Shown here one piece after another: positions 49,201 through 62,560 of a stretch of 64,000 bases of DNA. Location of the stretch: contig JAVUNC010000004.1 of NCBI GenBank assembly GCA_032173965.1, forward strand, positions 23,165,001 through 23,229,000. The letters are read 5' to 3'. The notes beneath the pieces are model-generated. The model saw only the letters and a program-made list of their open reading frames with translations. It searched no databases and had not been told where the DNA came from. Each line of letters opens with the position of its first letter. The first letter of the stretch is position 1. Both the position numbers and the translations under genes were made by a program. This DNA comes from Sitta carolinensis (taxonomy: Eukaryota; Chordata; Aves; Passeriformes; Sittidae).

Positions 49201-52200
49201 GCTGGTAAAATTAACCAGCTGTTCTGACTGATGAGAAATCATTGATAACATTACATATTTTATTAAAGTTGCATTAACACTCTCCTAATACATTTTAAAG
49301 AAGGGTTCATTTTATAAACTCATAGGGTGTTGGAATGAAAGATGTGATCGTTCCCATGTAACCTCATAAATTCTCTTGCTAGTCAGTTTGAGGCTATGAG
49401 CTCCAGCAAAATTCTCATGAGAACAGAGTATCCATCCATGAAAACTCCTGAACCCCCCATGGGAATCAGCTGGTTAAGAAGGGTTCAGAGGTTCAAGCCT
49501 GCGGTTTATTTATTAAAATTTTCTCAGTAAATATATCAGGGTATAATAGATAACAAGCACACTGTTTTGTGCTAATAACATCCGTCTTCCACAATATACA
49601 TGCACAGTAAGTTTCAAGGAAGGAAGTACACTAAGTTACATTTAAATGTGGGTGCACTGAACCTTTTCTCACAAAGAGTCTGAAATCATAAACAAGAGAG
49701 AATTTGCTTCCTTATTTTTCAAAACCACTGTCATCAAATGCAGCTAAGATGTTGCTCTATGCAAAGGCATAAAAAGGGAATTCAGATCACCAGAGGTTTT
49801 AAGAGACTGGACTGAGATTAGACACTTCCAGTCCCAGAAGGTGATGGCAACTTAGAGGTAACAGTGGTAGAGCATTAGAAGCTACAGAAGTACATTCCTT
49901 CACTGTAGTACTAGAAGTGTGAATCTGACCAGGAGCACCATGTCCATGCTGAAAATACAAGCATTTCGTAGAGTCTGTGGTTGAAGGCTCTAAATCAATT
50001 TTACCTCCTCCCTCTATAAAACCTCTAAGCCAACCCTAAAAAAGTGCAAATTCCTTCTGTTCTTTGGAGACAGTAAACAGCAGCAAGAGTGCAATAGACA
50101 GCGGTAGCTTCTGTGAGGCAATATGGTACCCAAGAATAGCTCAGATACTCCAGTGACAAACTTAGTAGCTAGTTCGTATCAGGCTAATTATTCTAACAGG
50201 ATTCACACAGCCATTTCCACCTCAAAAGCTTCTGAGGGAATAAAAATACCACTAAAATCCAAATAGTTGTTTTTTTCCTGTTGGAAAGCAAACCCAGGTG
50301 GTCTGTAGCCTCTGGTGGTGGAGAAGAACACTTCTACCGTAAGAAAGAGTAAGTCTTTCAGTGATATTTTTGGCAACTCATTTCAGGCCTTTAGAGGTAG
50401 GCTCTGGAGGTGGCAAGAACAGGGAAGTGACAAGGACACCTTCCTCTCAGCTCTACAACCTGCTTCCAGCTCTGAAAATAAAAAAGCAGATGGTCACAAC
50501 TCTCCTGGTCCAAATGACGCTGTGCAGAGCACTGCAGCCCCAGCACGCTGCGGGGGCCAGGACTGCCAACGTCACCATTACTCTAAGGTGTCAGGGATGA
50601 GCATGCCATAGGCAGTCTCTGCATTCTCTACACTGCAACTCTTATATCCTGCACTCTTCTCCTGACATTGCAGGATTAAGATCAAATAGGAAAGGGTGGA
50701 ATACCCTTGCATATTCTGTGCCTGGCCTCCCTGGGACACAAATACACAGCTTTCATGCCCAGCTGCTCTGTGCTCCATACTGCATCCCATACTCAGGGCC
50801 CCGCTGCCTAGCACTGATGGTGTGTTTGCCTAGAAAGAGCCCAAGGCTGTGCCGAAAATGAGCCTTTAGTATCCCCTCTCTGTAGTCTGTGTGCATGCAG
50901 ATCCTGCTCAGAAAAATGGGCTCCATTCTGATTTCTGCCAACCATCTGCTGAAACATAAATGTGTTTTACTATTTATTCTATAGAACTCCAGCAACTTCA
51001 CAGGCTTCCTTCACTTACCATAACAGTACCTTGAATATGTTCAGAAAATTTGCTTAGATTTGATAATAAAGTTCTGGCTTTGTATTTCAAAGTAGTGTAC
51101 TTCAAATCCTGCTGGGAGTGCATTTTTATTTAAAATTCTCTTTATCTTTTCTTTCTCTTCATGTGAGCTCAGGTCACAATATGTGCAGTATTTGAATGCC
51201 TGGATTAGAAGGATAATTAACAAAAATATTCCAACAACCTTTTTTTTTTTTTTCTGAAAGAAAGAAAACTTACTCTTTTTGTGTGTATATCTGACAGAGC
51301 TGGTTTTCTTCACACTGACACACCCAATAAGTGTTTAAATAAAATTCATGGTTCGACATGTAAAATAAGCATTACAAATCTTTATTAATTTTTCAACATA
51401 ATGAAGAGCTTGAGCCGACAAGCAGTGTACATTATTATTTACTGTTAACAGCTATAGATGTGTACATACAGGGACTCTGAAGACACCTTTATACGTTTAT
51501 ACATATTTTCTTTGGAACAGAGTTGGCCTTTAGATTTGCTAAATCATTTACACCATATGGACAATAGAAAAGCAATGTAATATATCATCGATTGACTTCT
51601 GCAAAGTAGAAACCAGATCTGAATTCCATTTTAGCCTAGTCAAATCTTAAGGCTTTAAGCGAAGCTTCTTCTTGGTCCAGAAATAACAGTGACCTCTAAT
51701 TTACACAACACATCTTCTGAAAAATTCTCAAACTTACAAAGATTTAGAGGCGTCACTTCTCTCAAGAGTGAACTACTGAAAGGGATGAAAAATAAGTTTG
51801 TGACATAAAGAGATAGGCAACAGAAATTAAAGACAACAGACCAAGAATAATCTATTTCCTTGAAAGATGTAGAGGATAATAGGTAGACACACTACTAATT
51901 ATAACACTGAATTACCCTTTAGCTCACAAAAAATGTCAGGAGACTTTAAATACCTACAGATGGTCAGTGCCTCCATTTTCAACTACCTCTGACAGATGGC
52001 TCTTCCCCGTATGGCCCAGTGCTGATATGCCAAGAACAGAGATCAGAGGTTGACTCAGAGGCAAGAGCAATGCCATACTTTGCAGCTGTATTTATAGTCA
52101 GACCCAGAGTGTTCTTTGCCTCTGTATCTGCAATTCAAAAACACTGAATGAAAACATATTGAAACAATAGCAGTCACTTGGTTCTCTGCCCTGTCCTGAT

Positions 52201-52917
52201 TTACCACCATAAATCATACTGTAGTGAGACAAGGCTACTCATCAGTTGCATGAAGACCCCAGAAGGTATCAGTATCCATTCTAGCACCTAACAGCTCTGT
52301 GTATAGTTAATGCATTTCACTATCACTGCAACTCTTTTTCATTCCCAAAAGTTGAGGAGTCTGTTATAGATCAAATCATCAGTTAAATTATTGGCCAGTA
52401 ATCACAAAACCCAAGCCAACTGCTGACAAATCAAATCCACAACTGGCATTTGTACTAAATCAATCATGTAGCACATGGGTATTTGTTAGCACTTTACCAC
52501 ATTGTATACAATCTGGTTACTTCCTGACTCCAGTTCCAGTTTCAATCATGGCTCTTCATTTTATGTAAAACATCCAAAAATTAAAATGATCCAAATATCT
52601 TTATCACCTCGAAAAGTGTAAACTGTGGGTGTGTGAAATGTAAATTCTTCACCATCCATTAAAGCTCCATGCCCAGATGGTCTCTCTGCAGTTTTTCCAA
52701 TGATCCAATTTGCTGTTTCCATTCCATTTATGATGCTTTTATTGAGAATCATTAACAGGTGTTCAAAACACATTTATTAAAGCAACTGTTAATTTTATTT
52801 TTGGATTTTGGAGCACGAAGGGAGTCTGGAAATAGATTTGCTTCCCCATTATCATTGCCTTCAACTGCATGGGATGCATCTAGAACACAAGCCACTGGTT
52901 TGAACAGTGTCAGCCAC

Positions 52918-53178
52918 ATGACTGCAGGCTGCTCAGCCATGCCCCTTGCTCTCCTTGCTCCTGTGGCCCATGCACCTCCCAGGGAGGATCTCTCTCACTA
53001 TGGGCCTGGCAGGTGTGACAGCACACCCTCGACACTTGGCATAAGTAATGTCATCCCTGAAGATAAAGATGTGTGTGAACTGAGTATCCATGTGTCAGAA
53101 GATGAAACACACCCAACTGCCCATTCAGCATTTGCCCAAAGTGATCATGTAACAGAAGATGATCATCAGCCAGATTAA
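52918..53178 (+). other. Unassigned 86-codon open frame
   Basis: From an ATG at 52918 a frame stays open to a TAA at 53176-53178. Its C-terminal half is acidic and hydrophilic: IPEDKDVCELSIHVSEDETH, then SDHVTEDDHQPD. The composition looks more like a protein tail than most frames in this window. However, there is no recognised family, no clear splice acceptor and no good poly(A) signal close behind. It could be a terminal exon or chance. Confidence 0.15.
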
Positions 53179-56100
53179 ACAGTTACTGGGGAATTACAGA
53201 AAGACTTGACATAAAGCAGGAGCCAGACTGAAAAAAAAATAATAAAGAAGTGTGAAAACTCCTAACAGGACAGACTTTGGAAGGGAAACAACTGTCTCAA
53301 GGGTGTGTGGCTCAGCCCATGACTTGTAGGGAACTGCAGGGATCTGTAAAAAGGCAGAGGATCCACATCTCCCACAGGAGACATGTAAAGAGGGAAATCT
53401 GCAATCTTTGAGAAGGGGGAGTTTTTGTAATCCATACTGCCCATGAATTGAGGGGGTGCATTATAACCCTGTGCATATGTGTGCCCGTGTTACTGGGATT
53501 AGAAAATGTTACTGTTACTGTTTAGAAATGTCTAGCATGGTTTGCCTATTTGTATTACTGATCTCGTTTCCATAGTTCACTGATTGCTGGAAAATTACAC
53601 TCTGCCAATAAAGCAATAAACGGCTTTGATTCATATTTATTTAAACTATGTGAACTCAGCAGATTTTCCCATCAACATGTAACAAGTTGCTGAAGCAACC
53701 AGAGATCTCTGTAGCATAAGGATTTAATGTTTTCTTTCAGAGCATTGATTGACACTGAATAAATTCATGTTTAGTGAACTGTGTCTAACTACAGATGAGA
53801 TCCCTTAAGTGCATATAATATTTTTCTCAAAATAATTATTTTTAACCAAGGCATTACACCTACAGTTATTTCAGATGTCCCGTTTCATATAGGAGTTCAT
53901 ATGCAGGTGTTACATGGTTAGCATGTGTAAATAAACATAATTCGATCTGGGGATCAGCATTCACTGTTGGCACCCTATCTTCCCCTTGAGTTATCCCTGA
54001 AAAAACCTAACTGGGCTGATTTGGATCTCTATTACCACAATCTCACAGAGAAGACTCTTAGCTAAGCCAAACAAAGATTCAAAACCAGAACAAAAAACAA
54101 GTGTTTTTTGCATGTTGCAGCGGTTCAATAACCCTACAGGTTTTGGGAGGGTTTTTTTGAAACATCAATTCGGAATTCCCTTTTTCTTTAAGACACACAA
54201 ATCTTTACAATTTTACCCATTTAACTGGCCTGACCAATTTCCTTCCTTCCATAGCTGTAATAATATAGTCTAGTATTCCCCAAAGCACGTTTTGCTTTGC
54301 ATGCCTGGATATGCTAGTCAGTGCTAATTTGCTATAATCCTGCTATCCTGACTTTCCCAAACCACATCACTACAAACATAGGCAGTTTGGTCCAAAATGT
54401 GGACTCTGCAACAGCCTGACAGCCCTAAATATTATGAAGCATTGATGCATTACCAGCGACAGCAAACTCTCCACACATCCTCACAGATAAGGCACAGGCA
54501 GCCAAGCAATCAAAAAGGCTCAAACATTTACCAGTGAACTTTGAACAACTTGGTAAAGGAAACAAATGTGCACACACAAAAGATCAATTTCTGGGATGAG
54601 AATGTAGCTGAATATCCAGTCAAAGTTAATTGTATTTTACAAAACAGCAAATCTCACATGAGAGTTTATAGTGGAAAAACACTGACAGGCCATTGTCTGC
54701 GGCACTATATTCACAAGGCTGCAATTATAGCTTTACCAGAATGAGTGTAACTCTGTGGTCAGAAAGACTGCAAGAATATGATATTTTCCATGGAATACTT
54801 CTTCCTTCATGAATGTCTGGCTTGAAATCTGGATTTTATGTTGCAGTGTTGTTGGCATTGTGTATTTCACACTTTCATGTTTGAGGCTGATCTATATAAG
54901 TACTTTAACTTGGCTTATTTTTTTAAGTGTACAAATAAAAGTTACTTAATCTTTTCCAAGCTTGAGTAATTGCACCCAACAGTAGAAATGTAAACATTTT
55001 CTACTATTTGATGTTTATAACCTTCCCTTTGCACTCACAATGATACTCCTTTGGGTATTATCAGCCACAAAACGAAAAATGGAGACAGTTTTTCTCTTTT
55101 TTTTTTTCTCAAATTAGGTTACTGCTGTAATTAGGCAAGATCCCTAAGGTCTCATTGAGCTGTGCTTCTCCAGGCAGGCTTGGCAAGACATATCCTAACC
55201 CACGCTGCCTGATGACAACCACCACGAGATACCAGTCTCACCACCCACTGGGGGCTCCTCTAGCACATGTTTGTGGAAGGTTCCTGGCTCATCTGCACTG
55301 GAGCAGCACCAAAAAACCCTCAGAGGAGACAAAAGACCTGGCTTCATAATCAACCAAGCATGAAATACAGTACTTGTGTATCTCTAAGTGTGGGAAGAGC
55401 TTAGGAAAGGAAAAGAACAACATTTGAACTGTTAAAAATGTTACTTCTGATAGATATAAAACATGGGTTGGTAATCGTTACCAGAGGTTGCTGAGTAGTG
55501 GGTGGTCCTCCTTAGTGGATGTACCAACTCTAATGAACTCTGATGAGGAAAATGTCAGAATCTTGATAGCTGGAACAAGAACTCTGCTTTGACAGCCCCA
55601 AGCCTGATCACCACTTTTTCTCAGTAGTACTTGTGTAAGCAATACTTCTGATGTTAATGTGATTATCTAAAGGCAGAAGGAGTACTCATATAAATAATGG
55701 CTGGGATTCATGTCTAGTAATCTGTCTAATCTGGCATGCTCTCTCCTTCAGCTGCACTAGATGTTTTCCAGCAGATGACTTTCAAATAATATTTCCAAAA
55801 TACACTGATATCCTGGGAGAAATTCTATCACAGCTTACGAAATCTTTCCTGAGACATAAGTATTCATCAAGTTCTATGCAGACAAAGCAGAAGGATCTCA
55901 GGGGAAAGTGCAACATCAGGTGGACTATAGTTCAGTCTAAGAGTCCCTATCTAAGCACTGATATTATGTAGACTGTCCTAAGAGTGTATGTTTCCTTAAC
56001 AGGAAATGTTAGTGACCTATGGTTCAGGTCTCACTGAAGTAAGAAAACCCTGAGGTATCATCTTCAAAAATCAAAATACAAACTCCTACCAACATTGCAT

Positions 56101-56384
56101 TTACCCTTGCATACCTGTGGACACAAAATCAGATCCCTGAAAAGAAAATAAAAAGATATCCTGGTGGGTTACGCCAACATCCAACCACCCCCAGTATCCT
56201 TTCTTTAATAACAAGAGGTACTATTTAAAAAGAACAAGCCAGGCATATACATTTCCTTTATTCTCCTCCAGCACCCACAATTGTTGTATCAGGGATGCTA
56301 GGGAGCATATCCCTACTAAATTCTTTTTGCATCTCTCTATGAATATGCAGTCCATTTAACTGTTTAGTCTCCTTTCCAGTGTGC

Positions 56385-56640
56385 TGACCCATTTGCTTCA
56401 AAAACCTCTGACAGCAGTAAATTCTATAAGTTCACTATATCTGCTACATAAAAAAATACTCGCTTTTATCTTTTCTAAACCCATTTTATATTGATTTCAA
56501 TGACTGCCCCTACTTCTAGTTCTGCAGGATTTGGAAAACATCAATCTTTATTCACTCTACCCACTGCCTTGATTTAATAAACCCTGATTACATTCGTTCT
56601 CTCCAAACTGAGGCTCATGCTGTGGGTAGCTTCACTTCCT
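56385..56640 (-). repeat. Ancient CR1-type LINE fragment
   Basis: On + it reads 'cagcagtaaattctataagt', 'acataaaaaaatactcgctt' and 'attcgttctctccaaactga'. This follows the reverse complement of the 3' part of old reptile/avian CR1 elements (segments equivalent to 'agtgagttccacagg', 'gtgaaaaagtacttcc' and 'tctcttctccaagctgaa'). Strongly diverged. Confidence 0.65.
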
Positions 56641-59600
56641 TGTATTTGATCCCTGAGAGTATGGGATGTGGGTTTGAGTGGGACTGTCCCTCCACCTTTT
56701 ACTCCCTTCTTCAATACATAAGCAAGGATCAGCTCTAAGGATCAGCTCCAAGACTGAGGTTTCAGAACAAAAATGTCAGCAGCAAGCTAAATTTTCCAAT
56801 GATTTATCATCATGGCTCAGCACAAAGTTCACTGATTGCCAGGCATTGTTCAAGGAAGTGACTGAAAATGGGGAATTGAGCAATTGAAACAAGTTATTGC
56901 AAAATCACAGCCTGAGCCACTCTCAGTGCATCCCATAAAGCTAGGATCTCAGAGACGCCCTCCTTCTGGGAGGGATGTTGTATCTTACTTTCCCTTCTTC
57001 TTAGTGTGAGAATAATGCCTATGATGCAGATACTCCTATCCACAAGCTTGCCCAAACAAGGTTCAGGCAGCTCATGCTCCTGGCTTGGTCTCTGGCCACA
57101 GGCAGGAGCGAAAGAGTTAGAACAGTGGGCATGAACTGATGTCTAGGAAGGAGTAATGACAGGGCACATATACACGAACTTCCATCCTAAAACTTCCCTA
57201 GCTCCCAACTGTTTTTCAGATCAGGAAGCTTTGAGGCACATACAGGTTTTAGGTAATCCTTGGTGTATCTGGTAAATATGCAGAGGACAAGGGATCCTGT
57301 ACCTCTGTCCTTCAGTGAGCTACTGTCTGAAAAACTTGTCTCTCAGTATGTGCAGGTGAAAAACCTCTGTACAAGTACATAATTGTGAGAGGTATCAGAG
57401 ATCTGCTGTCTATCATAGGACAACAAATATTAGGGAAAGGGTGGGAAAATACACACACGCACAAAAATCCCTCCTTTGACCCAAGAAACTTTCATCCTCT
57501 TGAGTTATTTTCAATCAGCTGAAAACACCAATGACTAATAAGCCACTTCAAATAGCTTTGAAATCCCTTAGAGTTTCATTCTGACTTCATGAACTACTTT
57601 AAAATCCACATGCTTATTATAAAGATGGAAAAATAGGGATGTATAGGAAGCAAAGCACAGATAGTGGTCCTAATCTGGATTTAGTAAGACCAAGGATTCC
57701 TGAGATACTGAAGAGAAAAACCTCAGTTTCTCCAGAAAAAATCTGCCAGCTTTTGAGAACTCAGCTGGGAAAACCAAACCACTGCACTGAGCAGAACCCA
57801 AAGCAGTTTAAACACTCCCTGTTAATGAGACCTACAGCTCTTTGATTATGCCTGGTGAGCAGAAAAAACCTAACATATGCTCTCTCAAATCACTGTATAT
57901 CACAACCCCATTCTTGTACTTTGTTTCTATTGACGTCTCCACCTTTACATGTAGCCAGAACCTAATTTCTCACACTAACATTGTGGCTACTGTCACAGAA
58001 ACATGAAGGTTTCTGTGGGCATGTACCTTATTTCAGTGTTTGTTGGACTCAGCATCTGGGAATATCCCTGAGATACCACTGACCAACCAAAATTATGAGT
58101 TGCATTTCCCCAAATTTACCAAGAATTTCAGTTGGTGCCATACCTAATGGATTTTTGCAGGAAAAATTTCCTGACAAGTCAAAGAAAATGTACAGCTTCA
58201 TGTTATCTCACTTTTTTTTGCTGATGCCTACAGAGACTCTCCCCAGCCTCCCACTCAGCCAAGCAATCACATCTCTTCCTTTGTGTTCTGATGCTTTGTA
58301 AACACTCTTGACTTAACTAATTTAAACAAATGACTGATTGAATGAATTCAGCAAAAAGTGATAGTTTTCTGCCTGGTTATGTTTCTGACAGGCTACTGAG
58401 CTGACTGTAGTCATTGAGGACTGGGAGAGATGGAGCAAAACTCATCAACTACTTCACAAAATAACAGACTGGAACACAAAACTGGAAATGAGGAAGCCCT
58501 TTTGGCAGCAGTAGCCTGTTAAACTTGAGCACCATCTCCTGTGAAATCACTGCCCAAGAACCCATCTCTTTTTCCTTTCCAGGCTTTAGTCCATGTTCAT
58601 ATATATTTAGTTCATAGAGAAGGCCTTAAATTTGTGTGACTGCCTGTCAGATTACTTCATAGTTATTATTATTAAAAGCAGTATCTTTACCTTTTACTAT
58701 TTGGTTGATGATTCCAGATATAAGCTTTCATATTACATTTTCAAGGAAGCGACACCTCAGAACTGTAGTGTAATAACCCACAAAGTCATCCCAGAAGGCT
58801 GTACATCAGTCTGTACATCAACCTCCTCAGCTTTTTAAAACAACCTTCTGCTAATTTGACACCACTGTCTTTCTCACTGCTTATCTACAGATGTGTGTGT
58901 ATACAAAAGCTTATAGAATTTATCCGTAAGAATCACTTTTTTGTAACTGACTTCTTCCTGCATTAACTACAGCCTTAAAGCCTGCATTTCAGAAACAGTA
59001 TTTTGTCTCCTCTTCCTTTTCCATAATACCATAATATTTTTCTCATAATTTCCATAATTCCATAATAATAATGAGGAGAACAACCTTTGCACAAAAATAT
59101 TCCAGAAGTACACCTGTCTCAGTGTGCTTACCCACTCCCCTCGTCCCATCTCAGCACCTTTTCTTCTGTCTTTGGGATTTCAGAGGCACTCTTCCATTCC
59201 ACAGATCCCTTCTTGTATCACATTACATTCTGGGATAGCAATTAGCATTAAATCTTACTTGAAGCTCATGGCTATGGTAGCCCTCAGTGTTACTACAGGA
59301 AGACCAACAAAAAGCACAAACAGCTTAGCACAGAGAGTGGTCTTTTTTGTGCTTCATCCCACCAACACCACCTCTAACAACAGGTAGCCTCAGCAAAAAT
59401 GGTCCAGTGGAGGGATATGGACTGTGTTACAGAAGCCCTTTAGAGGTTTCTTGGTTTAGACATGACATAAGCAAAGCAAGGCACAAGCTCAGACTTTCTC
59501 AGGGAAGAATGGCTACATTCACGTGAGAATGTAGCTGGGGCTAACACAAGGTCACACATAATCAGGTGAACACAGGTGAAACTTTCTAGAGACAGGGCTG

Positions 59601-61700
59601 TACAATTTTAAGAAGCCTCCACTCAACACTTTTAACTCTTTTTCTCTTCAGGTCACATTTTCCTGAGGATGGAAAAATGTATCTCTGAAACTAAGGCAAT
59701 TTGCTTGCCAGATTTGAAAGTCTGTTTTTCCAAAGCAAAGAGATGCTAGGGACTATTCAGTGAAATGATTATATTTATAATGGACAAAATCCTGTATTTT
59801 TGCATAAATTTATCCTTGTAGTTGGCTCGATTGTTGTAAATGGAACTTTCCAAAACCAAAGCAAACAAATCATAATACAAAACAAAATAACCAAAGCAAA
59901 ATAAAATAAAACATCTGGAAGCAGACACCCAACAGGGGAAATTTCATCTCAGATTGGCAGTAACAAGCAAGTGAAAACTATACTAGAAAGCACACAGCAA
60001 CAGTAACACTGGCTATGCTGCTAGTTCTGTTATAGCTCACTGTAAGGACTGAGGTGTTTGATTTGTCATGCTACCAAAAAACTAATTTAATTAATTCTCC
60101 TTCTATTCAAAACCTCCCATCTGTGCTGTAAAATACAGCAACCATTTCACATCAGACAACAGTTAAGTAAAACCTTAGGGAAAACTGTGCTAAATACTTT
60201 TTGTAATTGAAAATTGATGGGAACATAACAAGCAGCATATAGTTATGTGAATTCAAATTTTACACAGACTTCAGGGTTACTCAGTCTTCATAAGTGACGA
60301 GTATCATTGAATCAGTAACCACAACTGATTATTATCCTAGAGGTGCCAAAAGATACTGTATTTGTTGCACTTTGGAATCCCCTCAAATAGAGTTGCATGG
60401 TTCTGCTCCAATTAATTCCCTGTTTATTTTACTGTACTTTTCAAGAGCCGCAGGTCACATAATACTTCATCAAGAAATCCAAGATTTCTAGATTTCAGCT
60501 TATGAAATGACTTCTTGTTTGCATTTTGGAGCCATCCTGCCCTCAAGTGTCCTATGTTAATTTTCCAAAGTGACTGTACCTTCAGTCTTCCTTCCCACAG
60601 ACACTGTGGTGAGATAAGGAGAGCAGTTCTGTTTTCCACTGAGCAGACAGACTTGGACAGCTCACATGGAGTAGGTTTGTATAGCAGCAGTTAAACACTA
60701 CCAGAAAAAAACAAATGGAATGTTAGGAGTGGAAATTAGATACAATAACCCTAATGAGAATGCTGATTTGCTTTCCAGTTGGTTCTTTGCAGCGGAAAAC
60801 TCCCACACCTTTAAGCAAAGAAATCACAAGATTTTGGCAGAGATTTTCAAATGACCCCTGAAGAAGGCAGGTATCCAAGTCCTATCACATGGCATTGTGA
60901 GTTTCTCCCTGTTGTGGCCATGTTTATGCTCAGTCTGTTTGTGGGAACAAGGGGAAGTGTGGGGAATGTTGCACACAGGCACCCCTGTATCACCCCTGAA
61001 GGACACGTCCTGTGCTGGTCAAGAATCACTTATTTGAGAAAAAGCTAAAGAAACACTGCGGAGGGGGACAAAATGTGGACAAAAATAGCTTGTGGTGGAA
61101 TAGGTCCAGCAAACAGAGCTAGCGGACAAGAAGTCAGGTGTTAAAATAACTACACCAAGCGGTTTCATAAATTAGCTACGTGTTTAGTATCAGAGTGTTG
61201 GGGCTTGTGCCTGATGTTTTCCCTGACAAACACATCCGAGCATTCAGCCTACGTGCCTGCTCACCTGACTCCATGCAGCAGCCCTCAGACTTTCAAAAAA
61301 CACAAGCAAGGAAAGAGAGGAAGCTGTTCACGAGAGGAGCAGGGGGCAGAATTGTGCCGGCACAGCAGTGAGTGCCCATTGCTGGGTCACAGGGTGACTG
61401 TTGGGGCTGCAGGCAGCAGAGCCTCACCCCACCTCTGCCGAGATCTCCCTGGGATGGGTGCGCTTTGGGGACAAGTACTCTGCAGATGGGACTCCTTCAT
61501 TCGCGAGTTCTTCCATCCCAAACACGGCAAGGCAACAGGGGTTGGCTTTAAACGAGTAAAATATCCACGGATCTTTCCAGACCCTGGAGGGCTGGATAAA
61601 GTCTCAAGCAGAAGATGCCCACCTTGGAGTGGGGCAGTCACAGAGGGGCCCCAGCAAACAGAATGTGCTGCCCTGCCGCCCTGCACCAGCACAGCCACGA
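56641..61700. other. Intergenic, no gene identified
   Basis: About 5 kb of AT-rich DNA becoming more GC-rich after 61,200. A CATAAT-rich imperfect repeat lies at about 59024-59070. No exon, RNA gene or transposon was recognised. Confidence 0.6.
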
Positions 61701-61702
61701 CT

Positions 61703-62162
61703 CACAGAATCACAGAACTGCGGGGGGTGGAAGGGACCTGTGCAGACCACCTAACCAACTGAGCTGAAACTTCGTGTGGTTTAGTTTATGGCCATTGCTC
61801 CTTGTTCTGTTGCTGTGCACCACCTTTCAGAAAGTCTGGCACCACCCTCTCAACACTCAGCTTTGATTTATACACATGAATGAGATCCTTCTCATTCTTC
61901 TCTACCCAGAACAGACCCAAGTCCTGCAGTCTCTCCTAATAAGAGAGATCCTCCAAATCCCTAGTCACGTTGGACTGTCTCCAGTCCATTTTACTGTGGA
62001 GCCCAGAACTGGACACAGCACTCTAGATGTGGCCTCGCTAGGACAGAGTGGGGGGGGGGGGGGGGGGGGGGAAGGGGGGATCACCTCCCGCTGGCCATGC
62101 TTTCCCGATGCACCCCCGGATACCACTGCCCTCCTGGCAGTATGGGCACTGCCGGCTCGCTG
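61703..62162 (-). repeat. CR1 LINE 3' fragment abutting the CpG island
   Basis: Starting 'cacagaatcacagaactgcg', continuing 'ttgctccttgttctgttgct', 'agaacagacccaagtcctgc', 'gagcccagaactggacacag' and 'gatcacctcccgctggccat', then 'aagg'-type ORF2 C-terminal sequence up to 'actgccggctcgctgtc', this is a CR1 3' end in reverse complement. It includes an expanded G run at 62050-62071 where CR1 normally has a short purine stretch. Its 5' truncation point coincides with the start of the GC-rich promoter region. Confidence 0.85.
62050..62071. repeat. Poly-G tract, 22 nt
   Basis: Twenty-two uninterrupted G, followed by AA and six more G, inside the CR1. It can form G-quadruplexes and is prone to length change and sequencing error. 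Confidence 0.9.
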
Positions 62163-62560
62163 TCGCTTACTCGGCCCCCGCCGCCCGGCCCCGCCAAGCG
62201 CCGCCAGCCGCCGCTCCGCCAGCGGCGCTGCGGGCGGCCCGGGCCGCGCCGCCGCCATGACGGCGACAGGCGCCCGCCTTCCGCCGCTGCGGGGCCGAGC
62301 CGGGGCGCGGCGGGCCGGCGGGCGCGGCGGCGGGCCGGCGGGCGCGGGAGGCGGGGCCGGGCGGGGGCGGCGGGCGGGCGGGCGGCGGGCTGCTGCCGGG
62401 GGCGGCGGGGAGCGGGCGGCGGGCGCGGCGGGGGCCGCCCCCGCAGGAGCCTGCCTTCGCCCGGGGGCTGCGCCGGGAAGCGGGATGCGGGCACGGGCGG
62501 GAGGCGGCCACGAAGGCCAGACACATCAAAGGCCTGGAATCCCTTTCTGTCCCTGTATCC
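62163..62560 (+). promoter_or_regulatory. TMEM14A: CpG island, probable TMEM14A promoter and 5' region
   Basis: An extremely GC- and CpG-rich block with several GC boxes (for example GGGGCGG at 62364-62370). It lies about 1 kb upstream of a TMEM14 coding exon that itself starts with a few UTR bases after an AG acceptor, so a non-coding first exon is expected here. From 62163 to 62548 the + strand has no GT dinucleotide, so the first-exon donor must lie further right; candidates are CGGG|GTGCAA (62594), CAAG|GTTACC (62631) and TGAG|GTGTGC (62804). A long open frame through the island is low-complexity Gly/Ala/Arg/Pro and probably not translated. A bidirectional role cannot be excluded. Confidence 0.65.

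Larger units (their letters stand above)
44816..56384. other. Intergenic, no gene identified
   Basis: About 11.6 kb. I recognise a possible MIR-type fragment at 45093 and a 40-nt poly-T at 46189. Open frames at 50315-50611 and 52918-53178 look somewhat protein-like but have no recognised relatives or clear exon borders. Nothing else was identified on either strand. Confidence 0.55.

Noticed and set aside
50315..50611. 98-codon frame with a VRKSKSFSDIFGNSFQAFRG segment
   Set aside because: It looks somewhat protein-like, but there is no known relative, no clear acceptor or donor in frame, and no conservation evidence.
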